Assembly: GCA_964585635.1 (NCBI GenBank)
Contig: CAZPEV010000125.1
Coordinates: forward strand, 1 to 9,866
Length of the DNA: 9,866 bases
Reading direction: 5' to 3'
Source: CAZPEV01 sp964585635
Lineage (GTDB): Bacteria; Zixibacteria; MSB-5A5; GN15; JAAZOE01
Part shown: in pieces, positions 1 to 6,358 of the stretch
Layout: every line of letters starts with the position of its first letter
How positions within the stretch are numbered: position 1 is the stretch's first letter
Made by a program: the position numbers and the translations under genes
Notes under the pieces: model-generated
The model's database searches: none
Told to the model about the DNA's origin: nothing
The model's input: the letters and a program-made list of their open reading frames with translations, nothing else

Positions 1-558
1 GGCGGCGTCATCCAGCGAGAAGGCCACCTCCCGATCCTGCAGGGGTTTGCGGGGGTCGGCATCGACGATGATGATATGCTTTAGGTGCGGCATCTTGTCG
101 AGGATTTTGCGGATCTTGGGGGCGTGCTTCCGCTGCGTCATAACGGCGGTCGTTTGAGCATCGCTTAAGCGGATGAAAAGTGATTCATCGCCGAAGGCGG
201 AAAAGAGCGGCTGGGCGATGGCGCCGATCTTGAGGACCCCCAAAAAGCCGATATATAGCTCCGGAATCTTGTCCATAAAGAGGCACACCCGTTCGCCGTC
301 TTTGACGCCCAGGCCGCGCAGGAAAGCCCCGATGGTGTTGCTGGCGCGACGGACGTCATGGTAAGTGTACCGTTTCTCTTTGCCGGTGGAACTCTCCCAC
401 AAAAGGGCCGGTTTGTCGCCTTTGCCCAGGTCGCATATCCGGTCGGAGCAGTACCAGCCGATGTTGAGGGTTTTTCCCGGCGCGTACCCCAGCTCCCTCT
501 CCGACAGCGACCAATCGAAGTTTTTGGCTCGTTCCTCGTAAGATCCCACGTGTGACAT
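1..558 (-). CDS. acsA: AMP-forming acetyl-CoA synthetase (acyl-CoA ligase family), N-terminal part, 3' end outside window
   Basis: Adenylate-forming enzyme predicted to activate acetate (or a similar short acid) to acetyl-AMP and then acetyl-CoA in the cytoplasm. The open frame runs from ATG at 558 to the window edge without a stop (186 codons). Residues 64-84 (YTYHDVRRASNTIGAF...) and 89-134 (ERVCLFMDKIPELYIGFLGVLK, then GAIAQPLFSAF around 112-122) match the N-terminal AMP-binding domain of AcsA-type synthetases, and NIGWYCSDR near 32-40 fits the segment before it. The P-loop-like and adenylation motifs and the acetylatable lysine lie beyond the window, so substrate specificity cannot be judged; propionyl- or another short-chain acyl-CoA synthetase is possible. 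An AGGA Shine-Dalgarno element sits about 10 nt before the ATG. It follows acpS by 15 nt on the same strand, so co-transcription is likely. Confidence 0.85.
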   Translation of the reverse strand, partial: MSHVGSYEERAKNFDWSLSERELGYAPGKTLNIGWYCSDRICDLGKGDKPALLWESSTGKEKRYTYHDVRRASNTIGAFLRGLGVKDGERVCLFMDKIPELYIGFLGVLKIGAIAQPLFSAFGDESLFIRLSDAQTTAVMTQRKHAPKIRKILDKMPHLKHIIIVDADPRKPLQDREVAFSLDDAA

Positions 559-573
559 CGCTCTATAATCCTT

Positions 574-948
574 TCATGTTTCCAACGTGACTATGGCGCT
601 GGCGAATTCCTTTATGTGTGACAATGACATTTGAATATTCCGTATCCCCTGCCGCCGGGCCGCCTCCTCCGCGCGGCCGTGCACCAGGCATGTCGGCCGT
701 CCCAGCTCGTCATTGACCACCTCGATCTCCCGAAAGGCGATGCCGTCGCGCCATCCCGATCCCAGGGCCTTCAGAAAGGCCTCTTTGGCGGCGAAGCGGG
801 CGGCGTAATGCTGTCCCCGGAAACGTTTCGTTTCGCAATAGGCGATCTCGCGCTCGGTAAACAAGGTTTCCTTCAGGCCCTCTTCCGCCTCCATCCGCTC
901 ATCGATGCGGGCCACCTCGATGAGGTCGACACCGATACCGTAGATCAT
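574..948 (-). CDS. acpS: Holo-[acyl-carrier-protein] synthase AcpS
   Basis: Transfers 4'-phosphopantetheine from CoA to the serine of apo-acyl carrier protein, activating it for fatty-acid synthesis. The 124-residue length is typical of AcpS. The N-terminus IYGIGVDLIEVARI carries the metal-binding Asp8; FTEREIAYC (30-38) and RFAAKEAFLKALG (51-63) carry the second metal ligand, Glu56. The C-terminal MSLSHIKEFASAIV is the conserved SHxxxxAxA block. All family hallmarks are present and the frame is intact. The ATG start at 948 is fixed by the conserved N-terminus, although its Shine-Dalgarno sequence is weak (AAGA). It lies 50 nt after tdh and 15 nt before acsA, all on the minus strand, which suggests one transcript. 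Trans-acting Sfp-type transferases are larger and lack this layout, so the call is firm. Confidence 0.95.
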   Translation of the reverse strand: MIYGIGVDLIEVARIDERMEAEEGLKETLFTEREIAYCETKRFRGQHYAARFAAKEAFLKALGSGWRDGIAFREIEVVNDELGRPTCLVHGRAEEAARRQGIRNIQMSLSHIKEFASAIVTLET

Positions 949-998
949 GATTCTTCATCAACCGCGACCGGAACCCGGCCGGACTCCTCCAGCTCTAT

Positions 999-1952
999 TC
1001 ACCCCTTCAGGCGGGTCGACAAAACCGCGATCATTTCGGCGGTCATGCGGGGCAGGTCGAACTGAGGTTTCCAGCCCCATTCCCGCCGCGCGGCGCTGTC
1101 ATCCATGTAGTTGGGCCAGGAATCGGCGATCGCCTGCCGGATGGGATCGACGTCGTAATTGATCTCAAACTCCGGAATGGCGGTGCGTATTTGGGCCGCC
1201 AGCACTTCGGGGGTGAAATTCATGGCCGTGAGATTGAAGGCGTTGCGATGAATCAGGCAGTTGGGATCGGCCTCCATTAACTCGATCATGGCCCGAATGG
1301 CGTCCGGCATATACATCATATCCAGCGAGGTATCGCCGCGAAGATAACAGGTGAATTTCTTATGCTTGATGGCCTCGAAGAATATGGCCACGGCGTAGTC
1401 GGTGGTGCCCCCGCCCGGTTCGGTCTCATACGAGATCAAGCCGGGGAATCGAAGGCCCCGGGTATCGACCGAAAACCGCTGGAAATAATAATCGCAGAGA
1501 AGCTCCCCGGCCAGCTTCGTGACCCCGTACATCGTTTCCGGCCGCATGATCGTGTCCTGCGGCGTGTTGTCCTTGGGGGTTGAGGGGCCGAACGCCCCGA
1601 TCGAGCTGGGGAAAAACAGGGCGCACTTGTACTGCCGGGCGGCCTCGAGCATATTGTACAGACCGCCGACGTTGATCCGCCAGGCGACGTTGGGACGCGT
1701 CTCGCCGATGGCCGACAGAATCGCGCCCATATGAAAAATCGTATCGATCCGATACTGCTGCATCACCCGAGTGATATGGTTTTCATCCAGGACGTCCAGA
1801 AATTCGAAGGGGCCGCTGTCCCGGAGCACCCGATCGGTCGGCATGCGAATATCGGTGGCGATGACGTTGCCGTCGCCGTATCGTTTGCGAAGGGCAATCG
1901 TCAGTTCCGATCCGATCTGGCCGAGGGCGCCCGAAATCAAAATTGTCTTCAT
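999..1952 (-). CDS. tdh: L-threonine 3-dehydrogenase, short-chain (epimerase-like) type
   Basis: NAD-dependent oxidation of L-threonine to 2-amino-3-ketobutyrate, the first step of threonine breakdown to glycine and acetyl-CoA; cytoplasmic. The 317-residue protein has an extended SDR Rossmann fold. SGALGQIGSEL gives GxxGxxG at residues 8-14, TDIRMP follows strand 2, and HMGAILSAIGE lies at 74-84. PSSIGAFGPSTP at 115-126 contains the active-site serines, and MYGVTK supplies the catalytic Tyr142/Lys146 pair. RFPGLISYETEPGGGTTDYA (168-187) and the C-terminal DSWPNYMDDSAARREWGW (277-294) are diagnostic of the epimerase-like threonine dehydrogenases known from Flavobacterium, Gram-positives and eukaryotes, rather than the zinc MDR-type Tdh. 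ATG at 1952 follows AAGGGTGAAGAG. No kbl (2-amino-3-ketobutyrate CoA ligase) gene is in the window. It appears to head an operon with acpS and acsA. Confidence 0.92.
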   Translation of the reverse strand: MKTILISGALGQIGSELTIALRKRYGDGNVIATDIRMPTDRVLRDSGPFEFLDVLDENHITRVMQQYRIDTIFHMGAILSAIGETRPNVAWRINVGGLYNMLEAARQYKCALFFPSSIGAFGPSTPKDNTPQDTIMRPETMYGVTKLAGELLCDYYFQRFSVDTRGLRFPGLISYETEPGGGTTDYAVAIFFEAIKHKKFTCYLRGDTSLDMMYMPDAIRAMIELMEADPNCLIHRNAFNLTAMNFTPEVLAAQIRTAIPEFEINYDVDPIRQAIADSWPNYMDDSAARREWGWKPQFDLPRMTAEMIAVLSTRLKG

Positions 1953-2026
1953 CTCTTCACCCTTGTCAACCCGGTTGTAATGGGTTCCGGAGATATCATA
2001 TCATCCCGAACCAGCCACAGCCTGCA

Positions 2027-2055
2027 TATATACATAACGGGCTCCTTCCGCGCAA
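2027..2055 (-). promoter_or_regulatory. Candidate sigma-70-like promoter for the tdh-acpS-acsA operon
   Basis: On the minus strand TTGCGC (2055-2050) is followed after exactly 17 nt by TATATA (2032-2027), about 75 nt before the tdh ATG. The -35 keeps the TTG triad and the -10 matches four of six consensus positions. Its location just downstream of the peptidase terminator and before tdh is right for a new transcription unit. The consensus of this lineage's housekeeping sigma factor is unknown, so this remains a prediction. Confidence 0.35.
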
Positions 2056-2070
2056 GCCCGATTCAGGGTC

Positions 2071-2095
2071 AAAATGGCCGCCCTCGGGCCGGCCA
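2071..2095 (-). terminator. Intrinsic terminator of the C1 peptidase gene
   Basis: On the minus strand, 8 nt after the peptidase stop codon, TGGCC (2095-2091) pairs with GGCCA (2079-2075). After a single bulged base, an inner GCCC/GGGC pairing closes a tight loop. The stem is directly followed by TTTT (2074-2071). A GC-rich stem plus a short U-run immediately after a gene end is the standard rho-independent layout. The U-run is short, so termination may be partial. Confidence 0.6.
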
Positions 2096-2102
2096 CGATC
2101 GC

Positions 2103-3517
2103 CTAATTCAAGCGATTCACCCGATAGACCGGGTCCCACGGTGGCAGCTCCAGCGGCGGCTGTTGTGACAGCTTGATGATCTGATCGGAAAGGAATTTCT
2201 TATGAATGACCAGCCCGAACATATACTTGTCGAACCAGTCGTTGTACATCGTCCAGCTGCCCTTGTCTCCTCTCTCCCCGCCCCAGCTGTTTTCGACCAG
2301 CCATTTGGCCGCCTTGCCGCCGACCGTGTCGACACCGATGAAGGTCATGGCATGGTTGGGGGTGATCAGGCCGGTTTGAATCATATCGGCCTTGGACAGC
2401 GTGAACCGGGTGCCATAGAGCGCCTCATAGTTGTAGATGCCGGCGGCGAGTATCCCCCCTCGGCGCCGTAGTTGTCGCGGCCGACGTCACAGGTAAACCA
2501 GACCGGGGTCGAGTCCAGAACCGACTTGAGTGCAAAGGCCCGCAACGAATCGATCGGCAGGTTGAGGACGGTGAAATTGGGACGGTCGTACATGTTGCGA
2601 CTCAGGCGAATGGCGTAGGTCTTGAAGTAATCCTTGCCGGCATAATCGAACAGCACCACGTACTGATCCAGATCCCAATTGATCACCTCTTTGTAGAATT
2701 CCTGAGGAGTCAAGGTGCGTGGCTGGGTGATGGTGCCGGTTGTATCGGTGGTTTCATAGCGCCAGACGAATTGGGTCGGCGGTTGGCCCAGGTTGAGCAC
2801 CAGGAGGCGATAGACCTCGGCCAGCATCGCCTCTTTTCGCGACTGCACGGCGGTCGGCTTGGCCTTCGTCCTCGCCATGTTTCGCAGCTCCAAACCCATT
2901 TCCTTGACCTTCAGCCCCATCAGGCTGTTCATCGAACCGCTTGATGAACTGTTATAGGTTTCCGGCATCGCCTCTTTGGGAACCACGCCGTATTTTTTCA
3001 CCAGGTCGACGAAATAGCTCCACCAGCCGTCGCCGCCAAGCGGATCCAACAGCAGGACGGATAATTCCCGGTCGTCGATCGGCCGGTCGGCCATGTCGAT
3101 CATCTCCTGCAGGAAGAAATTGACCTTTTCCATCTTATCCCAGAACATCAGGTAATTCTCGGAAAATTCGAAATTCTTGAGCTTGAGCTTCTTGATCACC
3201 GAGGCCCGGAGGACATTGAAGCCGGCGAACATCCAGCAACGTCCGGAGCTTTTTTGGTTGGTGATATCGCCGGTTTTGATTTTGAAGTCGAAAATTTTGC
3301 TATGCGTGATATAGCGGTCGCGATTGAGGGCCACGTCGGTGATTTCCTTATTGGCGACGACGTTGGCCAGAGCCTTGGCCTGGCCGGAAAGCTTCTCACT
3401 CGTCCACCGCTGGATAAGCTCGGCGGAGATGCCGCCGGCATCGGCGGCGCCGGCGCCGGTCGCCAGAGCGGCCGTGATGACAAAAGCGGCAATGGCAAGG
3501 CGTCCCATTCTAGTCAT
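2103..3517 (-). CDS. Exported C1B-family cysteine peptidase (bleomycin hydrolase/aminopeptidase C-like), interrupted by a frameshift
   Basis: Papain-fold cysteine aminopeptidase of the PepC/bleomycin hydrolase family. The 5' part (3517 to a stop at 2381) holds the catalytic cysteine in TNQKSSGRCWMFAG (Cys94). The 3' part, in another frame ending at 2103, holds the catalytic histidine in NHAMTF and asparagine in VENSWGG, then the family C-terminus ending near LPPWDP. Reading GAG GGG GGG ATA at 2461-2451 (one extra G) joins them seamlessly through GIYNYEALYGTRFTLSKAD, giving about 471 residues with Cys94, His389 and Asn411. As written, translation yields a 378-residue product without His and Asn. 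The start at 3517 is chosen because MTRMGRLAIAAFVITAALA is a signal peptide (cleavage near GAGA-A) preceded by AGAAAGG. Family members are normally cytosolic, so export is unusual. It lies 140 nt downstream of the large secreted protein gene. Confidence 0.85.
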
Positions 3518-3564
3518 AGCGGCATTTACCTTTCTGTTGCTGCAGTTGCCCATAAGCTGCACTG

Positions 3565-3592
3565 AAGATACCATGTACGCTGATCTTCGCAA
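3565..3592 (-). promoter_or_regulatory. Candidate promoter for the C1 peptidase gene
   Basis: On the minus strand TTGCGA (3592-3587) and TATCTT (3570-3565) are separated by 16 nt and lie about 48 nt before the peptidase ATG at 3517. Each hexamer matches four of six sigma-70 consensus positions. It falls in the 140-nt gap after the secreted protein gene. Weak, spacing-based evidence only. Confidence 0.28.
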
Positions 3593-3597
3593 TAGTC

Positions 3598-3621
3598 CCG
3601 TCGGTCAAGAAACCGCGACGG
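3598..3621 (-). other. Imperfect hairpin downstream of the secreted-protein gene
   Basis: CCGTC (3598-3602) pairs with GACGG (3617-3621) and GGT (3603-3605) with ACC (3612-3614), leaving a two-base bulge and a six-base loop. It sits 36 nt after the stop codon of the gene ending at 3658. No T-run follows on the minus strand, so it is not a classic intrinsic terminator; it could be a transcript-end processing or attenuation structure, or chance. Confidence 0.25.
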
Positions 3622-3657
3622 AAGAAGCTTCCTACGGCCACAGACGGGCCACCCGGA

Positions 3658-6210
3658 TCATTTGATAATGACCAACTTGCCCACCTGCTCCCCCATCTCC
3701 GACGACACATGATAGATATAAACACCGGTCACAACCGCCTGCGTGTTGCGGCTGATCAGGTTCCAGCGTTCCTGCTGGGCGTCCGGGCCGCCGTCGGGAC
3801 GGTCGTGGTCAATCTGCTGCACGAGATCACCGGCCAGCGTGAATATCCTGATCGTACAGATTTTCGGAAGGTTATAGAAATTAACTACCCGGGCCCGTTC
3901 GGCCGATTTGGTCCGGTCGCGATTCTCGTACCCCGTCGCAGCATACTGACCATCAATTCGATACGGATTGGGATAGACGCCGACGCTCATCCCCTCCGCC
4001 TCGACCTGCCCGGTCGAGGGGAGCGGATAGGCCAGGACGCTGTTCAGGTTCAGCGCCGATTCCAGCGAGGAAAGGGCGATCCGGCGGCTGCCGAAATCGA
4101 AGGCGGTCACGGTCACGTAGTACGGCTTGGAAGGCTGCAGATTAGGAATGACGTATTCATATTCATAAAACCGCCGATGTCCGTCTTCCGTCGTGTCGGC
4201 CGGATCGTTGCGGTCGGCCTCGGGATAGACCCGATGGATGGCTGTGGAGTCGTTCAGCGCCGAAGAATTCCAGTCCTGGGCCTCAAAATAGAAGTAGGTT
4301 CCTTGATAATTATATGGGTTTGAGGGTGAGGCGTACTTCGTCGGATTAAATCCTTTCCCGAAAAGAATCTCAATGGAATCGCGCATCAGCGGCGCTTCCG
4401 AGATGTTCCAGCGGAGCATAAGCGGGTCCCAAGTGAATAGGTTGTAGTCATCCTTGTCGTAGGCGGCCAGAAGCACATAATCGCTGAGGCGGTTGTCCTC
4501 CCCCAAGTAGAGGCGATATCCCTCGAAATCCCTCAGGCCGGAAAAGATGTCGACGTTGGTTTCACTTATCTGACCATTCCATCGCACCCGCAAGACGCCG
4601 AATTCGGGAACGACGCGAATCACCGGGGCCGGCGGCGGCGCGGCCCCTCGAAAATCCGGAACTCCGTCGCCGCTGGTAAACACCTGGCGGCACTTATCGC
4701 GGGAGCTATCGGGGGGAAATTCGTCTTCATCAAAACAAACGGTCTTGCCGTCTCGTTCGCATACCCAAATATATTTTCCGGAATCCCCGTTGCCGTCGGT
4801 ATCGACCCCGGGATTGTCGAAGATCCAGGCGGCCCACTTGGCGTTGGCTCCCAGATCGGCATAGCTGAGTTGTCTTTGATACGCCTGTGGCCGATTCGGA
4901 TCCCAGTAGTCCCGAAAGTCGGTGCCGACTTGGTGAAACCCTTCCCCGCCCACGTAGGCCAAGGTCAAGGGCAGCGTGTCTTCCGGTTTCAAATCGAACG
5001 GCCCGAAAGAGAAGAGATAGCGGGAGTCGAAACCATCGGCTATGTCGGCGCCATCGCGGGGCGGGGGAAGAAAGCCGTCGTTGGAATGGTTGACGGCCGA
5101 TTCGAGTTGATCGTAGTCAAAGGCCTCGCTTGACATGATATAGTATTTGTTGCGATCGCCGTTGGGTGATCCCAGGCCGGTCCCAAAGTCGCGAAACGGC
5201 CGCGCTTCCGTTCCCGCCACCCGCGGCCCCCAGTCAAGGGCAGCGTTGCCATTGGCCACCCACCAATTGAAAGAATATTTCAGGTCGGGATTGGGCGTCC
5301 TCAGCACCGCCGTTCCGGTGACCGACGTGGCCGAGGAAAAATCAAAGACATCGCCGGCGGTGGAATTGGGATCACCATCGTTGTCGGCCGTCCAGGCGAC
5401 ACGTATGGTGTCGCGATAGCAGGGAATGCTCGGCGAGGGAACGGAATGAACGTAGCCGCAGATGTCATCCATCCACCCGGCCGTCTTCGATTTATGGTAC
5501 ACATCCGGATCGGCGTAGATGCCGAAGTAGACGTTTTTGAGAGGGAACCGATTGATATTCTTCACGGTAAAGTCAAAGATTACAAAATCCGAGGCATAGT
5601 CATAGCTCCAGGCATAAGTCCGCTGCGCCACCTCAAGTCCCAGCGGAATATGCGGCCGGTTGTCGAACCAATCGGTCCCGGTCAGGGTGGGATCGACAAA
5701 GGTATCGGTGTAACTACAGATAAAGTCCTGTTCGGAAACGGCGTCCGGAGAGTAATCGAGCGAGCTTTTCATGTTGCTGCGACGGATAATGGTACCCTCC
5801 GGTCCGGGCTGGGGCCAAAATTCTCGGATGAAGGCGTTGCCGTCAAAGCCGACGGAGACGAGGGTATCCCGCCCGACCACCGCTCCCGCCCAAAGCGCGG
5901 CAACATACAAATAGGTGACGTCGGAATTGGCGGGGAATTCGCATGACGGGGCCGGGAGGTTTGTCTGCGGATCCATTTCCGAACCGGCGAATCCGATGCC
6001 GAAAGTGCCGCCGTTGGTAATCGACAGCCACAGATTATTGATCCGGTGGACCTCGATGCCCCAATTGGGGGCCGGGTTGTCCAGCCTCCGCATTGTGCCT
6101 CGGAAGCCGGTTGAATCGGGAGGGTACAGGGGCGCCCCCACCGCGATCTGCCCCATGAACAGCCCCAGGACAACGAGAACCACTCTCCCGGCGTTCGAGC
6201 CGGGATTCAT
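3658..6210 (-). CDS. Large secreted multidomain protein with fibronectin-III-like region and type IX-like C-terminal sorting domain
   Basis: Function unknown. From ATG 6210 the protein has 850 residues. MNPGSNAGRVVLVVLGLFMG... ends in IAVGA and reads as a signal peptide of about 26 residues. Residues about 46-263 form a domain shared with the plus-strand gene at 9066, with blocks GRDTLVSVGFDG, SEQDFICSYTDTF, DNRPHIPLG and TYAWSYDYASDFVIFDF. A DTDGNGDSG loop (470-478) resembles a calcium site. GDGVPDFRGAAPPPAP (514-529) is a proline hinge leading to a fibronectin-III-like region (about 529-713, with EGYRLYLGED and KPYYVTVTAFD). The C-terminus (about 743-850) has GVYPNPYR, IRIFTLAGDLV, GVYIYHV and a terminal GKLVIIK, as in type IX sorting/FlgD-like Ig domains. 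An in-frame ATG at 6291 is rejected: GGTGA lies 5 nt before 6210, and a TATAAT lies between the two ATGs. Surface attachment or secretion is inferred. Confidence 0.85.
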   Translation of the reverse strand: MNPGSNAGRVVLVVLGLFMGQIAVGAPLYPPDSTGFRGTMRRLDNPAPNWGIEVHRINNLWLSITNGGTFGIGFAGSEMDPQTNLPAPSCEFPANSDVTYLYVAALWAGAVVGRDTLVSVGFDGNAFIREFWPQPGPEGTIIRRSNMKSSLDYSPDAVSEQDFICSYTDTFVDPTLTGTDWFDNRPHIPLGLEVAQRTYAWSYDYASDFVIFDFTVKNINRFPLKNVYFGIYADPDVYHKSKTAGWMDDICGYVHSVPSPSIPCYRDTIRVAWTADNDGDPNSTAGDVFDFSSATSVTGTAVLRTPNPDLKYSFNWWVANGNAALDWGPRVAGTEARPFRDFGTGLGSPNGDRNKYYIMSSEAFDYDQLESAVNHSNDGFLPPPRDGADIADGFDSRYLFSFGPFDLKPEDTLPLTLAYVGGEGFHQVGTDFRDYWDPNRPQAYQRQLSYADLGANAKWAAWIFDNPGVDTDGNGDSGKYIWVCERDGKTVCFDEDEFPPDSSRDKCRQVFTSGDGVPDFRGAAPPPAPVIRVVPEFGVLRVRWNGQISETNVDIFSGLRDFEGYRLYLGEDNRLSDYVLLAAYDKDDYNLFTWDPLMLRWNISEAPLMRDSIEILFGKGFNPTKYASPSNPYNYQGTYFYFEAQDWNSSALNDSTAIHRVYPEADRNDPADTTEDGHRRFYEYEYVIPNLQPSKPYYVTVTAFDFGSRRIALSSLESALNLNSVLAYPLPSTGQVEAEGMSVGVYPNPYRIDGQYAATGYENRDRTKSAERARVVNFYNLPKICTIRIFTLAGDLVQQIDHDRPDGGPDAQQERWNLISRNTQAVVTGVYIYHVSSEMGEQVGKLVIIK

Positions 6211-6273
6211 AAGGTTCACCAGCCCGTGCCGGCAAGGGGAAATGAGCTGCCGGACACGTCTCTCCCAAGGTGC

Positions 6274-6303
6274 ATTATACATGGGCACCAATATAACCAG
6301 GAA
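6274..6303 (-). promoter_or_regulatory. Candidate promoter for the large secreted protein gene
   Basis: A perfect TATAAT lies at 6279-6274 on the minus strand, with TTCCTG (6303-6298) 18 nt upstream as a weak -35. An overlapping alternative uses TATATT (6295-6290) with TTGCAT (6317-6312) at 16 nt. Either would start transcription 50-75 nt before the ATG at 6210, supporting that start over the upstream in-frame ATGs at 6282 and 6291. The 148-nt gap after the glycosyltransferase-like gene leaves room for an independent promoter. Confidence 0.4.
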
Positions 6304-6358
6304 GCGCCGTTATGCAACCGGCTTTTGAACTGATGCGTGCGATTTTCGCGGTACTTGT

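Noticed and set aside
949..998. Short CCGG-rich pairing between tdh and acpS considered as a terminator
   Set aside because: The stem is only four base pairs and lacks a T-run; it does not argue against co-transcription.
1964..1969. Perfect TTGACA on the minus strand just before tdh
   Set aside because: It is only 11 nt from the ATG, so a -10 at normal spacing would fall inside the coding region and the element cannot serve the annotated start.
2038..2060. CGGGCT/AGCCCG hairpin upstream of tdh
   Set aside because: The loop is 11 nt and no T-run follows on the transcribed strand; it overlaps the promoter spacer and is probably chance.
2381..2470. Programmed ribosomal frameshifting in the peptidase
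   Set aside because: A G6 run alone, without a stimulatory Shine-Dalgarno-like element or clear downstream structure and with no family precedent I know of, is better explained by an indel.
3518..3592. Upstream in-frame starts for the C1 peptidase beginning at 3592
   Set aside because: The added residues bury the signal peptide and overlap the candidate promoter; ATG 3517 has an AGAAAGG element at suitable distance.
3709..4323. 204-codon open frame on the plus strand opposite the secreted protein gene
   Set aside because: It is the antisense of the C-terminal and fibronectin-like region, shows no recognisable protein family, and the minus-strand frame has clear domains and a paralogue.
6211..6291. 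Upstream in-frame ATGs at 6291 and 6282 for the large secreted protein
   Set aside because: They would put 24-27 unlikely residues before the signal peptide, and a TATAAT lies between them and the better ribosome site at 6216-6220.
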